From positions 1-64,000 of the forward strand of contig JAUXXF010000006.1 in the NCBI GenBank assembly GCA_030681135.1: a stretch of 64,000 nucleotides of DNA, in the 5' to 3' direction. Positions 36,076 through 45,660 of this stretch are shown here, piece by piece. Numbering within the stretch: the stretch's first letter is position 1; each line of letters starts with the position of its first letter. The DNA comes from Chlamydiales bacterium (GTDB lineage Bacteria > Chlamydiota > Chlamydiia > Chlamydiales > SM23-39). The notes under the pieces are model-generated. The model was not told the DNA's origin, searched no databases, and saw only the letters and a list, made by a program, of their open reading frames with translations. The position numbers and the translations under genes were made by a program.

Positions 36076-38167
36076 ATGTCACATTTTTCTGTAACTTCCT
36101 CAAAGTTCATTGATTTTCTTAATGAAGACCCCATGTTTTTAGAAATCGATTCGTTGTCCCCTAATACCCTGGAACAAAAAACACAAGAAGTAGCTTTAAC
36201 AGTTTTAGTAGATTAGCCAAGATGAATTTGATGAATGGGATTCGTTCAGTGCTGAAAACGATGATAGATGGTTGTGTACAAATGATGAAACACCTTTCGA
36301 AAATCTTGCCTATCAAGACGTTGACTACGAGCTGTTAAATTTCTTAAATTCTGAAGAATCTCAGGAGGATAGTTCTTCTCTTTCAACAGAAACGAACCAA
36401 CAAATAGAAGGTTCAGAGAAAGCAACTCATTTAAGAAGTAAGAAAAAAAAGTCCTTCTATCATACGATCGTTGATCGATGGCTATCCGACGAATCCTTAT
36501 CACCAGAAGAAGAGAAACAAGCAAAAGAAATGTTGTTGAAAAAGAGAGAGAGATCGAAAACATCTAAACAAATAGAACGAGCAAAAGAATCGATTTCTGT
36601 AGCAAGACAAAATCCATACAGCGGGAATGTTGAACGCAGAAAAAAAGAAAATGAACTGATTGAGCGAGTTTTAACTTCTAGCATAGCTTTGCCAGAGGAG
36701 AAAAAGGCCAAAGAAATTTTACTAAGAAGAAGAAATTGGGAAAGAGCGAGAAAAACCCCTCGAAAAATGACACCTCTTCCACAAGACAGTAGCCTGAGAA
36801 TAGACAGCACAGAACAAAAAATTCAAACAGCAACAACATCCGTTTTTATAGAAAAGCAAGACTATAAACGGAAACGTTCTACAGACTTAGCAGATGAAGA
36901 AACTTACAAAACTAGCTACCCACGTCTCGATGCCAGGCAAGAGGTTCAGCAAAACTCCTCTCCTTCTTTTATGAATCTAGCTTTACCGACTGTAGATGAT
37001 AACCCCAACATTTTTTTTGCTGAACAAGAACCTAAAACACCAGAAAAAAGCATAGAACAAACTGCGTTTGATGAGTGGTTATGCACAACAAGTCCTTTGA
37101 GGGTTTTTCATGATTTGCAAACTGAGATAACTCCTTTCAGAGACAAAGAATCTCATCTAAGTAGCCACCTGGATCTAGAGCAAGAAATGTATCAAGACTT
37201 CCCCTTTTCTTCTATGAGTCAAGATCCGCTGAATAAACACGACTGCGTTGAAACATTTGTAGGCAATTCTTTTACAGACATAGAGCTCGGAAAAACAGAG
37301 CACAGCCTAGAACAAACCATATTTCATGACTGGTCATCCTCAATAAGCCCACTGAGGTTTGATGATGAGCCAATAGACATATCTAAATCTCCAAATCGCC
37401 CTGAGGACAAAGAAAGCATTCTCTCCAATACAACTCTAAAGGAAAATCCGAAGAGCAAGCAGCGTCGCTTTTACGCTGAGTTTAAAGAGCGCCTATCTAA
37501 CAATCCCACAGAAGCTGATTTACAAAAGTTAGAAAAAGATAGAGAAAGGGCTCGCATAAAAATGGCCCGTCGCCGCGCTGAGCTTAAAGAACGTTTATCC
37601 AACAATCCTACAGAAGCTGATAGACAAAATGCAGAAAGAAACCGAGAAAAAAAACAACAGGCCCATTTTGAGAGGACTTTAAGAGAAAACAATCTTATTG
37701 AACAGGTTTTAACTTCTGACACACCCTCTCCAAAAGAGCAACAAGCAAAAGCAATCTTGATGAAGAGAAAAAAAACACCCAAAACTGTCGATGAAGTTCA
37801 AAACAGAAACTCCCGCAGTGAAGTTAAACTTGTCCATCTATGGGTATTAAATCATCCGTTAACAGCGGATGACGAGAAAAAGGTAAAAAAAATCTTGCTG
37901 AAAGAGATAGAAGGATTCAAAGCAAGATGGGGCGTTCCAACTACTCCGTCCATTACAGAAGATAGTAGGTTGGAGCTCGGTAGCATAGAAGAAGAAAAAG
38001 CCGAAGAGGCTACGCTATCAGCATTTGTAGAAAAGGAAAAAGAACCAAGTCCCCCTGAGCCAAAGCCAAAAAAGATGAGCGAAGCAGAAAGGTTAGAAAA
38101 AAAAAGAGAAGCAGCTCGCATCAGACGATCTCGCCAACGCGCTGAACTTGAAGCAGCTCGCGTCTAA
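36076..38167 (+). pseudogene. Repeat-rich charged protein, member 3, frameshifted
   Basis: The start M-S-H-F-S-V-T-S at 36076 matches members 1 and 2, but an extra base near 36211-36215 brings a TAG at 36214-36216. Beyond it the +1 frame continues the family alignment (S-Q-D-E-F-D-E-W-D-S-F) and stays open to 38167, 631 codons from TTG 36272. The long part has only one decayed copy of the repeat (S-I-E-Q-T-A-F-D-E-W), extra basic modules of the type R-A-R-I-K-M-A-R-R-R-A-E-L, the conserved C-terminal domain twice in weak form, and ends in a highly basic helix. The intact remainder suggests a recent break, a re-start, or a phase-variation-like switch. It is more divergent than the first two. 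Confidence 0.6.
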
Positions 38168-38227
38168 TAACATTAGACTTCTTCGGAACTAAGAGGGTGT
38201 CTATAAAGTAAGGGCTTTTCCTATTTT

Positions 38228-40921
38228 CTAGTCGCGAAAAATCTTTTTTCGGATCAGTTTTTGAAAAGCGATGATTGGAATCATCGAAAATGTAACCAAA
38301 GCTGAAACAAGCCATGCCTCTAAATTTAAGCTAGATGATCCAAAAAGTCGATTCATAAATGGCGAATAGACAAAAGCAATTTGAGCTATCAGTACGATGC
38401 TTACGCCTACAAAAATGAAAGGGTTTGAGAAGAAATTCGTTTTTACGGTTAAATCTCTGATTGATCGACAACTGAATAAGTAAAATACCTGAAAAAACAT
38501 CATGGCAGTCACCGCCATTGTTTGTGCTTCTGATATGGCCATTTTTTCTAAAGTCCCTTTCCCGATCTCAGTATGATATTCCCAAAGAAATAGCCCGATA
38601 GTACCAATGGCCATGATGGCTGAGACTATCAAAGTTTTTACGATTAAAAAACCACTCAAAACAGGGGCGTTTTTTTTTCTAGGAGGACGTCTCATAGTAT
38701 CAGATTCTGCGGATTCAAAAGCCAATGGTAACGACAAAGCTACAGCAACAATCAAATTAATCCATAGAATTTGCACAGGTGCTATGGGATGAAGTAAGAT
38801 CCCCGTACGGATGGGGAAAAATAAAACAGAAAACAAAATCACCAATGCTTGTCCTAAACTGGTGGGCAAAACAAACGCAAGAGATTTGATAAGATTATCA
38901 TAAACTCGTCTTCCCTCTTCTACCGCAGCTTCGATACTTGCAAAGTTATCGTCTGCCAAAATCATATCAGAGGCCTCCTTGGCCACAGCTGTACCTTTGA
39001 CACCCATAGCAATGCCAATATCTGCTCTCTTCAAAGCTGCAGCATCATTCACTCCATCGCCTGTCATGGCGACAACATGGCCTGCTTCTTGAAGAATCTC
39101 AACTAATTTCAATTTGTGATTGGGAGATACTCGAGCGAATACATGATTATCGTTTGCAGCCTTTTTCCACATATCATCATTAAAAAGATTCATCTCTGAG
39201 CCCGAAATGACTTTTCCTTTACTTAGTATTCCTAAATCTCGGCCGATGGCTTCAGCTGTTAACGGGTGATCTCCTGTAACCATTTTCACTGTAATTCCAG
39301 CTTCATAACAGGATTTCAACGCCTGGTATACCTCTTTTCTTGGAGGATCGATCATTCCTACTAGCCCCAATAAAGTGCATCCACTTTTGATATCTTTCTC
39401 ATCCATTTGGGAAGTAGATGGTTGAACTTCTTTTTTTGCTATTGCTAATACGCGCATGCCATCTTTTGCCATGGCCTGGATATGTTGGTTGAATTGATCA
39501 ACATCTATAGCATCTTTGCAACAAGCAAGAACTTCTTCGGGCGCGCCTTTAATGAATATGTATTGCTGGTGTGAGGGGGAGTCATTTAGAGTTGCCATCA
39601 TTCTCCGTTCTGATTCAAACGGGATCACATCGTTTCTTTTCCATGCCTCTCTCAGCTTATCTTCTCTAAGTCCAAACTTTCTTCCAGCAACGACTAAAGC
39701 AATTTCTGTAGGATCGCCAACAGGCAGCCATCCTTTTGAATGTTCATCCAAGGTGGCATCGCTGCATAAAATAGCGCCTTTTAAGAGTTCCGTAATTTCT
39801 TCTTGATTGATCGAATCTTGAGGAATCAATTGCTCTGCTAGAGAATACCCGACTCCAGAGACGAAACAAAACCCTGATTTTGTCCAGATCCTTTGTACCG
39901 TCATCTCGTTGTAAGTCAGTGTTCCAGTTTTGTCTGTGCAAATAATACTTGTGCTGCCGAGAGCCTCAACTGCCGGGAGCTGACGAATAATTGCCTGCCT
40001 GCGAGCCATCCTTCGGACACCTATAGAAGAGGCGATTGTGATAATTGCCGGCAAACCTTCAGGTATTGCAGCAACGGCGAGTGTAATCCCAGCAAGACCG
40101 GCATCGAAAAGAGTACTTCCACGCATATAACCGATTAAAAACAACCCAAAGCTGACAGCCAATACGCCTAAACCAATCCACCGAGCGATTCGTCTGATAG
40201 CTATGGACAAAGGTGTTTCAAGAACAGTCACTTGTTCAATCAATTGAGAGACTTTTCCAAACTCAGTTTTTAATCCAGTAGCTACTACGATCCCAAGCCC
40301 AACTCCTGAAGTGACATAAGTTCCATTGAACGCCATACATTTTCTTTCAGGGATGAGTGCATCCTCAGGGGAAGATTCTATCCTTTTATTCACAGGAAAA
40401 GATTCACCTGTCAGCGTTGATTCATCGCACTGAAGGTTTTTGATCGAGAAGAGTCGTAAATCAGCAGAAACACGATCACCTGCTTGTAAGACAACGACAT
40501 CTCCTGGAACGATTTGTGATGAAGGCACTATCTTCGTATCACCCTCACGAATGACAGTTGTCTGCTGAGGCACCATCAACATTAAGGCTTTTATTGTTTT
40601 ATGAGCTCTATATTCCTGAACAAACCCAATCAGTGCGTTCAGAATGACAACGCTAAAAATCACAAGACTATCCGCAAATTTACCGAGAAAAAGAGCCAGC
40701 AAAGCAGAAAAAATTAATATATATTCAATAGGATTATGTAGCTGCCGTAAAATAATCCGAGGAATCGTTTCTGAAGTTTTCAGTTGTAACGTATTTGGCC
40801 CAAATAGTTTCAACCGTTTTCTTACCTCTCTTTCTTCTAAGCCCGACTCGGAAGAATTTAACCTTTGAAAGACTGTATCTTTTTCAACCGCGTACCATAA
40901 TTCTTTCGAGTCTTTATTCAT
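38228..40921 (-). CDS. P-type cation-transporting ATPase (P2-like)
   Basis: An 897-residue P-type ATPase with ten transmembrane helices. All catalytic motifs are present: T-G-E-S in the actuator domain, P-E-G-L-P in helix 4, the phosphorylated Asp in C-T-D-K-T-G-T-L-T, K-G-A-P-E in the nucleotide domain, and M-T-G-D-G-V-N-D-A. The layout, with N-terminal cation ATPase domain and C-terminal helices 7-10, is that of Ca2+/Na+/H+ P2 pumps. In helix 6 the usual N-L-V-T-D-x-x-P is changed to N-L-I-V-A-V-A-L-S, so the key Asp for Ca2+ is absent and the ion cannot be named. It is a lone gene between the repeat-protein cluster and sdaA. Confidence 0.88.
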   Translation of the reverse strand: MNKDSKELWYAVEKDTVFQRLNSSESGLEEREVRKRLKLFGPNTLQLKTSETIPRIILRQLHNPIEYILIFSALLALFLGKFADSLVIFSVVILNALIGFVQEYRAHKTIKALMLMVPQQTTVIREGDTKIVPSSQIVPGDVVVLQAGDRVSADLRLFSIKNLQCDESTLTGESFPVNKRIESSPEDALIPERKCMAFNGTYVTSGVGLGIVVATGLKTEFGKVSQLIEQVTVLETPLSIAIRRIARWIGLGVLAVSFGLFLIGYMRGSTLFDAGLAGITLAVAAIPEGLPAIITIASSIGVRRMARRQAIIRQLPAVEALGSTSIICTDKTGTLTYNEMTVQRIWTKSGFCFVSGVGYSLAEQLIPQDSINQEEITELLKGAILCSDATLDEHSKGWLPVGDPTEIALVVAGRKFGLREDKLREAWKRNDVIPFESERRMMATLNDSPSHQQYIFIKGAPEEVLACCKDAIDVDQFNQHIQAMAKDGMRVLAIAKKEVQPSTSQMDEKDIKSGCTLLGLVGMIDPPRKEVYQALKSCYEAGITVKMVTGDHPLTAEAIGRDLGILSKGKVISGSEMNLFNDDMWKKAANDNHVFARVSPNHKLKLVEILQEAGHVVAMTGDGVNDAAALKRADIGIAMGVKGTAVAKEASDMILADDNFASIEAAVEEGRRVYDNLIKSLAFVLPTSLGQALVILFSVLFFPIRTGILLHPIAPVQILWINLIVAVALSLPLAFESAESDTMRRPPRKKNAPVLSGFLIVKTLIVSAIMAIGTIGLFLWEYHTEIGKGTLEKMAISEAQTMAVTAMMFFQVFYLFSCRSIRDLTVKTNFFSNPFIFVGVSIVLIAQIAFVYSPFMNRLFGSSSLNLEAWLVSALVTFSMIPIIAFQKLIRKKIFRD

Positions 40922-40986
40922 CCAAACCTTCTAATCTAAAAAAATGATTTTTGTTGAAAAACACATTGCAACAAATAAAGAAGCGG

Positions 40987-41033
40987 TAAAGCCAACGACG
41001 CCAACAACCAATTCTTCAAATTGTTTGGGTATA
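40987..41033. repeat. Solo end of the MITE-like element
   Basis: This stretch matches 207-254, the right end of the element at the window start, with four or five differences, including the TTGTTTGGGTATA end. The left half is missing. It lies in the 177-bp gap between the P-type ATPase and sdaA, next to the segment shared with the repeat-protein genes. Confidence 0.7.
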
Positions 41034-41093
41034 GGTGCCTTCTTGCGAAAGATATCAAATGAAACGGTCAAGGTCAAATGATCAATTTGTGGA

Positions 41094-41147
41094 GAAATTC
41101 AACAGACAGGGACTGCAACGGATACCTGAAGAGCGAGGCCCCCTTCA
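41094..41147. repeat. Segment shared with 3' ends of repeat-protein genes
   Basis: This 54-bp stretch, which codes for the last residues of sdaA on the minus strand, is about 83% identical to 35952-36005 (end and downstream of family member 2) and more weakly to 34162-34216 (member 1). The common core is GATACCTGAAGAG. Confidence 0.65.
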
Positions 41148-42493
41148 GAGGTCTCTTTATAAATACCCATCATATTTTCGCCCGTCTCTTTCATGGCACG
41201 AATGACAGCGTCGAGAGAGACGCAGTGCTCCCCATTTCCTCTCAAAGCCAGGCGGGCAGCTGTAATGGCTTTCATAGCGCCCATGATATTCCTTTCAATA
41301 CAAGGAATTTGCACAAGCCCAGCGACAGGATCGCAAGTCATTCCAAGATGATGCTCCATGGCTATCTCTGCGGCATTTTCAATTTGCTCTGTGCTACCAC
41401 CTAATATAGCAGCAAGCCCAGCTGCCGCCATAGAAGAAGAGACACCGATTTCTCCTTGACACCCCATCTCTGCAGCTGAAAGAGAAGCTCCTTGCTTATA
41501 TAAAATAGCTATCGCTGCTGCTGTCAAAAAGAACACAATGAGGGACTCCTCGGAAAAGGAGGGAAGAAATTGTTTTGCATAATGTAAAACAGCAGGAATC
41601 ACTCCAGCTGAGCCATTCGTCGGAGCGGTAACCACCCGACTTCCTGCAGCATTTTCTTCATTGACTGCTAGCGCATAAACACCAACCCACTCCATCACAA
41701 GTGTAGGATCGTCAGCAATCTGCTCTTCGGTAGCCAAAAGCTGTTTATACACCTGCGCAGCTCTGCGCTGCACCCTCAAACCTCCAGGCAATTCTCCTTC
41801 TGCAGCAAGTCCCCTTTGCACCGACTCTTGCATCACATCCCAAATACGAAAAATCCCAGAGCGAACTTGCTCTTCCGAACGAAATTGTTTTTCATTTTCC
41901 AATACGATTTGCCAAATAGGTTTTTGCTCCTTTTGCGTATGGCAAAGAAGCTCTTCTGCTGTTGCAAAAGGAAAAGGAACCAAAAGATCTTCTTTCGGAG
42001 AAGCTCCTTTCATAGCCTCTTCATGATCAATCACAAACCCTCCGCCTACAGAGTAGCAAATGTGAACCTCTAACTGCTGGCCCGAACGATCATAGGCTCT
42101 CATCTTCATCGCATTCGAGTGAAAAGGCAAAAACTTCCCTCTTAAAAACAACAAATCAGATTCAGGATCAAAATCAATCACATGGCGATTCAATAAACGA
42201 ATTTTTTTTTCTCTGGAGATAGCCTCAACACGGTAGGGAATCGAAGCAGGATCTACCTCCTCAGGAGTCTCCCCTTCAAGGCCGAGCAAAATCGCAATAT
42301 CAGTAGCATGGCCTTTGCCCGTCATAGCTAAAGAGCCATAGAGCTCCACTTTTATGGAGGCGATATCGTCAAATAATTCTTTTTCTTTTAAAGCTACGAG
42401 AAAACGGCGAGCCGCCCTCATGGGTCCAACAGTATGAGAACTTGAAGGACCGAGTCCAATGGAAAACACATCAAGAACACTGACAAAGCTCAT
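41099..42493 (-). CDS. sdaA: L-serine ammonia-lyase (iron-sulfur type)
   Basis: A 464-residue enzyme that deaminates L-serine to pyruvate. It has the one-chain layout: an N-terminal beta domain with [18 protein letters not shown], and a C-terminal alpha domain with [19 protein letters not shown], and [16 protein letters not shown], which carry the Cys ligands of a [4Fe-4S] cluster. The protein ends at [10 protein letters not shown] plus a short tail. Length is normal. It would let the cell use serine as a carbon source. It stands alone, facing kdsB. Confidence 0.93.
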   Translation of the reverse strand: MSFVSVLDVFSIGLGPSSSHTVGPMRAARRFLVALKEKELFDDIASIKVELYGSLAMTGKGHATDIAILLGLEGETPEEVDPASIPYRVEAISREKKIRLLNRHVIDFDPESDLLFLRGKFLPFHSNAMKMRAYDRSGQQLEVHICYSVGGGFVIDHEEAMKGASPKEDLLVPFPFATAEELLCHTQKEQKPIWQIVLENEKQFRSEEQVRSGIFRIWDVMQESVQRGLAAEGELPGGLRVQRRAAQVYKQLLATEEQIADDPTLVMEWVGVYALAVNEENAAGSRVVTAPTNGSAGVIPAVLHYAKQFLPSFSEESLIVFFLTAAAIAILYKQGASLSAAEMGCQGEIGVSSSMAAAGLAAILGGSTEQIENAAEIAMEHHLGMTCDPVAGLVQIPCIERNIMGAMKAITAARLALRGNGEHCVSLDAVIRAMKETGENMMGIYKETSEGGLALQVSVAVPVC

Positions 42494-42590
42494 GTCAACA
42501 CCTCTGAAAAATACTATTTTTAACCATTTGGAAAAATCTATGCAAGGAAAAGATGTAAAAAAATAATTAACTCTAATTATTTATTTTTGA

Positions 42591-42620
42591 TAAAATAAAA
42601 AAATGTGTATTCTTAAGAAT
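42591..42620 (+). promoter_or_regulatory. kdsB promoter next to start codon
   Basis: TTTTGA (about 42585-42590) and TATTCT (42608-42613) are 17 bases apart, and the -10 ends only eight bases before the kdsB ATG at 42622. The gap includes the palindrome ATTCTTAAGAAT (42609-42620). There is no Shine-Dalgarno sequence, so the message may be leaderless. Confidence 0.45.
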
Positions 42621-42621
42621 C

Positions 42622-43383
42622 ATGAAAGCTATTTGCATTATTCCAGCTCGTTTCAACAGCAGTCGTTTTCCAGGAAAACTCCTTGCGGAGGTCCTAGGAA
42701 AAACAGTTTTACAAAGAACTCTAGAAAATGCCTTGCGCTGCAAGGCTCTTAGCCAAGTTTACGTAGCTACAGATCACGAGCTTATTGCAAAGCATATTGA
42801 AATGCTCGGAGGACAAGTCCTTTGGACTTCACCTGCATGTCAAAACGGGACTCTACGAATCATCGAGGCTTTGAAGAAAAACCCCGATTTACAACAAGCA
42901 GACATTATCCTCAATGTACAGGGGGACCATCCTTGCACATCCCCAGAATCGATGGAAGCCGTTGTACAAATCCTTAAGCAAGATCCAAAAGCCGTGATGG
43001 CAACGAGCGTCATCCCTCTTAAAGACCCCAAAACTTTCCGCTCTCCTCATGTCGTAAAATGTGTCTTTGATCTTGAGCAAAACGCCCTTTATTTCAGTAG
43101 ATCCCCTATCCCCTATTCTACTCAAGCGGTTCCAAAAAACGCCTATCATCATATCGGCCTTTACGCTTATCGAACCAAATTTCTTTTATCTTCGCTGCCT
43201 CCTGTCCTTACCCCTCTTCAAGAAGAAGAAGATCTAGAGCAGCTGCATATCCTGGAAAAAGGCTTTAGCATCAAAGTAGCCCTCACAAATGACCCTCCTT
43301 TAGCGATCGACACCCCGGGCGATCTGAAGGCTTTTAAAGCCTATCTCGCTAAAGTCAGACCTGCCTTTGCAGGTAGCTCTTAA
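42622..43383 (+). CDS. kdsB: CMP-KDO synthetase
   Basis: A 253-residue cytidylyltransferase that activates KDO for LPS synthesis. Family motifs are I-I-P-A-R-F-N-S-S-R-F-P-G-K-L-L at the start (CTP binding), N-V-Q-G-D-H-P in the middle with the metal-binding Asp, and Y-F-S-R-S-P-I-P-Y followed by H-I-G-L-Y-A-Y-R; the second Asp motif sits in A-I-D-T-P-G-D-L. Its place before pyrG matches other chlamydiae, except that a regulator gene lies between them here. Confidence 0.95.
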   Translation: MKAICIIPARFNSSRFPGKLLAEVLGKTVLQRTLENALRCKALSQVYVATDHELIAKHIEMLGGQVLWTSPACQNGTLRIIEALKKNPDLQQADIILNVQGDHPCTSPESMEAVVQILKQDPKAVMATSVIPLKDPKTFRSPHVVKCVFDLEQNALYFSRSPIPYSTQAVPKNAYHHIGLYAYRTKFLLSSLPPVLTPLQEEEDLEQLHILEKGFSIKVALTNDPPLAIDTPGDLKAFKAYLAKVRPAFAGSS

Positions 43384-43431
43384 CACATCAGTAGAAATCA
43401 GCAAAACTCCATTCGGGCGCGGTATATTTTA

Positions 43432-43794
43432 ATGACTATACAGGATGAAAAAAAAGAAGCTTTTGGAAGGCGCCTCAGAAAACTTAGAAAAGCCGTTGGT
43501 CTTACTCAGATCGAATTGGCTCAAGAACTCGGTGTATCGAGGCGTATAATCGACTATTACGAACGAGAAGGCCGCAAACCCGCCGCCCATTTATTGGCTA
43601 ATCTGGCAAAAACGCTGAATGTAACGGTGGATGAGCTGTTGGGAATAGCACCCCCTAAGCGCGAAACGCCCAAATTAGGAGCCAGATTGGAAAGAAGACT
43701 CAGGCAAATCGAGAAGATGAGTCCTAAAGCAAAAAAACAAATCCTTCAATTGCTCGATACGTTCATCGAAGCAGAACAGCTTAAGAAAAAATAA
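43432..43794 (+). CDS. XRE-type helix-turn-helix regulator
   Basis: A 120-residue DNA-binding protein. Residues 11-66 form a Cro/C1-type domain: F-G-R-R-L-R-K-L-R-K-A-V-G-L-T-Q-I-E-L-A-Q-E-L-G-V-S-R-R-I-I split over helices 1-3, with Y-Y-E-R-E-G-R-K-P and L-N-V-T-V-D-E-L-L-G. The C-terminal 50 residues are a basic helix (L-E-R-R-L-R-Q-I-E-K-M-S-P-K-A-K-K-Q-I-L-Q-L-L) that probably dimerises. It sits in the otherwise conserved kdsB-pyrG interval, so it may be an insertion. Target genes are unknown. Confidence 0.85.
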   Translation: MTIQDEKKEAFGRRLRKLRKAVGLTQIELAQELGVSRRIIDYYEREGRKPAAHLLANLAKTLNVTVDELLGIAPPKRETPKLGARLERRLRQIEKMSPKAKKQILQLLDTFIEAEQLKKK

Positions 43795-43840
43795 GTACAC
43801 CTACCCCTGCCAATCATTTTATTAAAATATATTTTTTATA

Positions 43841-43876
43841 TTTCTTTACCATCGCCGTCAGGCGATGGCAAAGAAA
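43841..43876. terminator. Strong 16-bp hairpin
   Basis: TTTCTTTACCATCGCC pairs with GGCGATGGCAAAGAAA over a GTCA loop with one mismatch. It follows the regulator gene and probably ends its transcript, though no U-run follows. Confidence 0.5.
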
Positions 43877-43890
43877 AGTAAAACAAAAAA

Positions 43891-43938
43891 GGATTCTAAA
43901 GGACTCCGTCCTTTAGCGGGGTTTGGGGCGGAGCCCTA
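43891..43938. repeat. GC-rich intergenic repeat
   Basis: Contains the hairpin CTAAAGGA-CTCCG-TCCTTTAG (43896-43916) and the word GGGGCGGAGCCCT. In inverse orientation it resembles 31521-31565 (GGGCTCCGCCC, hairpin, GAATCC). A small dispersed repeat, probably with a terminator-like role. Confidence 0.5.
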
Positions 43939-44010
43939 AGGAGAGAGGCTGAATGGTTCTTGAGTAATAACACTTTTTGTGGGTAAACTAGAGCGAAAAA
44001 GGGAACCATT

Positions 44011-45660
44011 TTGGATACGAAGAAATATATATTTGTTACAGGCGGCGTGGTCTCGTCATTGGGGAAGGGGTTAACGGCAGCCTCGATTGGATACTTGCTG
44101 GAATGCAGGGGGATCAAAATTGCGATGTTGAAGCTCGATCCCTATTTGAATGTGGATCCTGGAACAATGAACCCCTTTCAGCATGGGGAAGTGTACGTTA
44201 CCGATGATGGAGCGGAGACTGATTTAGATTTGGGACACTATTATCGCTATACCCATTCGCCATTGACCAGGGCTTCCAATGCCACTTCTGGACAGATCTA
44301 TGACACAGTCATTAAAAAAGAGCGTAAGGGAGAGTATTTAGGCAAAACGGTGCAGGTGATCCCTCATGTGACCGACGAAATTAAAACAAGAATTTTAGCT
44401 TGCGCTAATCAAAGTGAAGATATTCAGGTTGTCATCGTAGAAATCGGAGGAACCATTGGAGATATCGAGTCGCTACCTTTTTTAGAGGCGATTAGACAAT
44501 TTCGATATGAGCGGGCTGCCGATTGCATCAATATCCACCTCACCTACGTCCCCTATTTAAAAGCCGCTGGAGAGGTAAAAACGAAACCTACCCAACACTC
44601 TGTTCAAGCGCTAAGAGAAATTGGAATCATTCCCGATATCATCATCTGTCGCTGCGAAAAGGATTTAGACAAGGAACTCAAAGAAAAAATCTCTTTGTTT
44701 TGCAATGTGCGCGTAGAGGCCGTCATCGATGAAAAAGATGTTGAACATAGCATTTATGAAGTACCAGGAGTTCTCCACCGGCAAGACCTGGATAAGATGA
44801 TCTGCAAAATGCTTCGCTTAGAAGAAGGAAAGCCTGATTTAAGCCGCTGGGAAAGAATGCTTGAAAGCGTACTGCATCCCAAGGGAAAGGTCACTATTGG
44901 CATTGTAGGCAAGTATCTAGAGCACCAAGACGCCTACAAATCGGTATTTGAGGCGCTCGAACATGGGGCGATTGCTGCAGGAGTCTCTTTAGAAATCCGA
45001 AAATTTGAATCAGACCGGATCGTAGAAAATGGATCTGTCGAACAAGCGATCGGAGGATGCGAAGGATACGTTGTTCCCGGAGGATTCGGTTCGAGGGGCT
45101 GGGAAGGGAAAATTTTGACAGCCCATTACTGCCGCACAAAACAGATCCCCTACTTTGGCCTTTGTTTAGGCATGCAGGTTATGCTTGTAGAGTTTGCTCG
45201 CTACGCCCTGGGGCTAAAAGACGCCCATTCCACGGAAGTCGACATAAACACTCCCCATCCTATCGTCTCTTTGCTGACAGAACAAAAACAGCTGTTAAAC
45301 CTTGGGGGCACAATGCGCCTCGGCGCTTATCCGTGCGAGCTGAAAAGCGGCTCTTTAGCAGAAACTGCCTATGGAAAAAAACTCATTTGGGAAAGACATC
45401 GCCATCGCTATGAGTTTAACAATGAGTATAAAAAAGCCTTTGAAGAAAAAGGAATGTTGTTTTCTGGGAAATTGCAACATGGTGAGCTATGCGAAATCTC
45501 TGAAGTCGCAGGACATCCTTGGATGCTCGGGGTTCAATTCCATCCTGAATTTAAATCAAAGCCTTTAGAACCTCATCCCCTCTTTTGCGATTTCCTACGA
45601 ACGATCTTGCTTCACCGCTCTGATCGATCTTCAATCCAGCAAACCCACTCTTTATCATGA
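44011..45660 (+). CDS. pyrG: CTP synthase
   Basis: A 549-residue enzyme that makes CTP from UTP and glutamine. The N-terminal synthase domain begins K-Y-I-F-V-T-G-G-V-V-S-S-L-G-K-G; the C-terminal glutaminase domain has F-G-L-C-L-G-M-Q with the catalytic Cys and the partner H-P-E-F near the end. It appears to start at TTG 44011 with GGGA about eight bases upstream; no ATG is available in frame there. Its stop overlaps yqgF by ATGA. Chlamydial CTP synthase is the main source of CTP when uptake fails. Confidence 0.96.
   Translation: MDTKKYIFVTGGVVSSLGKGLTAASIGYLLECRGIKIAMLKLDPYLNVDPGTMNPFQHGEVYVTDDGAETDLDLGHYYRYTHSPLTRASNATSGQIYDTVIKKERKGEYLGKTVQVIPHVTDEIKTRILACANQSEDIQVVIVEIGGTIGDIESLPFLEAIRQFRYERAADCINIHLTYVPYLKAAGEVKTKPTQHSVQALREIGIIPDIIICRCEKDLDKELKEKISLFCNVRVEAVIDEKDVEHSIYEVPGVLHRQDLDKMICKMLRLEEGKPDLSRWERMLESVLHPKGKVTIGIVGKYLEHQDAYKSVFEALEHGAIAAGVSLEIRKFESDRIVENGSVEQAIGGCEGYVVPGGFGSRGWEGKILTAHYCRTKQIPYFGLCLGMQVMLVEFARYALGLKDAHSTEVDINTPHPIVSLLTEQKQLLNLGGTMRLGAYPCELKSGSLAETAYGKKLIWERHRHRYEFNNEYKKAFEEKGMLFSGKLQHGELCEISEVAGHPWMLGVQFHPEFKSKPLEPHPLFCDFLRTILLHRSDRSSIQQTHSLS

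Noticed and set aside
38168..38227. GGGTGTCTATAAAG word after the third repeat gene as an insertion-sequence end
   Set aside because: It resembles some insertion-sequence termini, but I see no matching inverted copy or transposase in the window.
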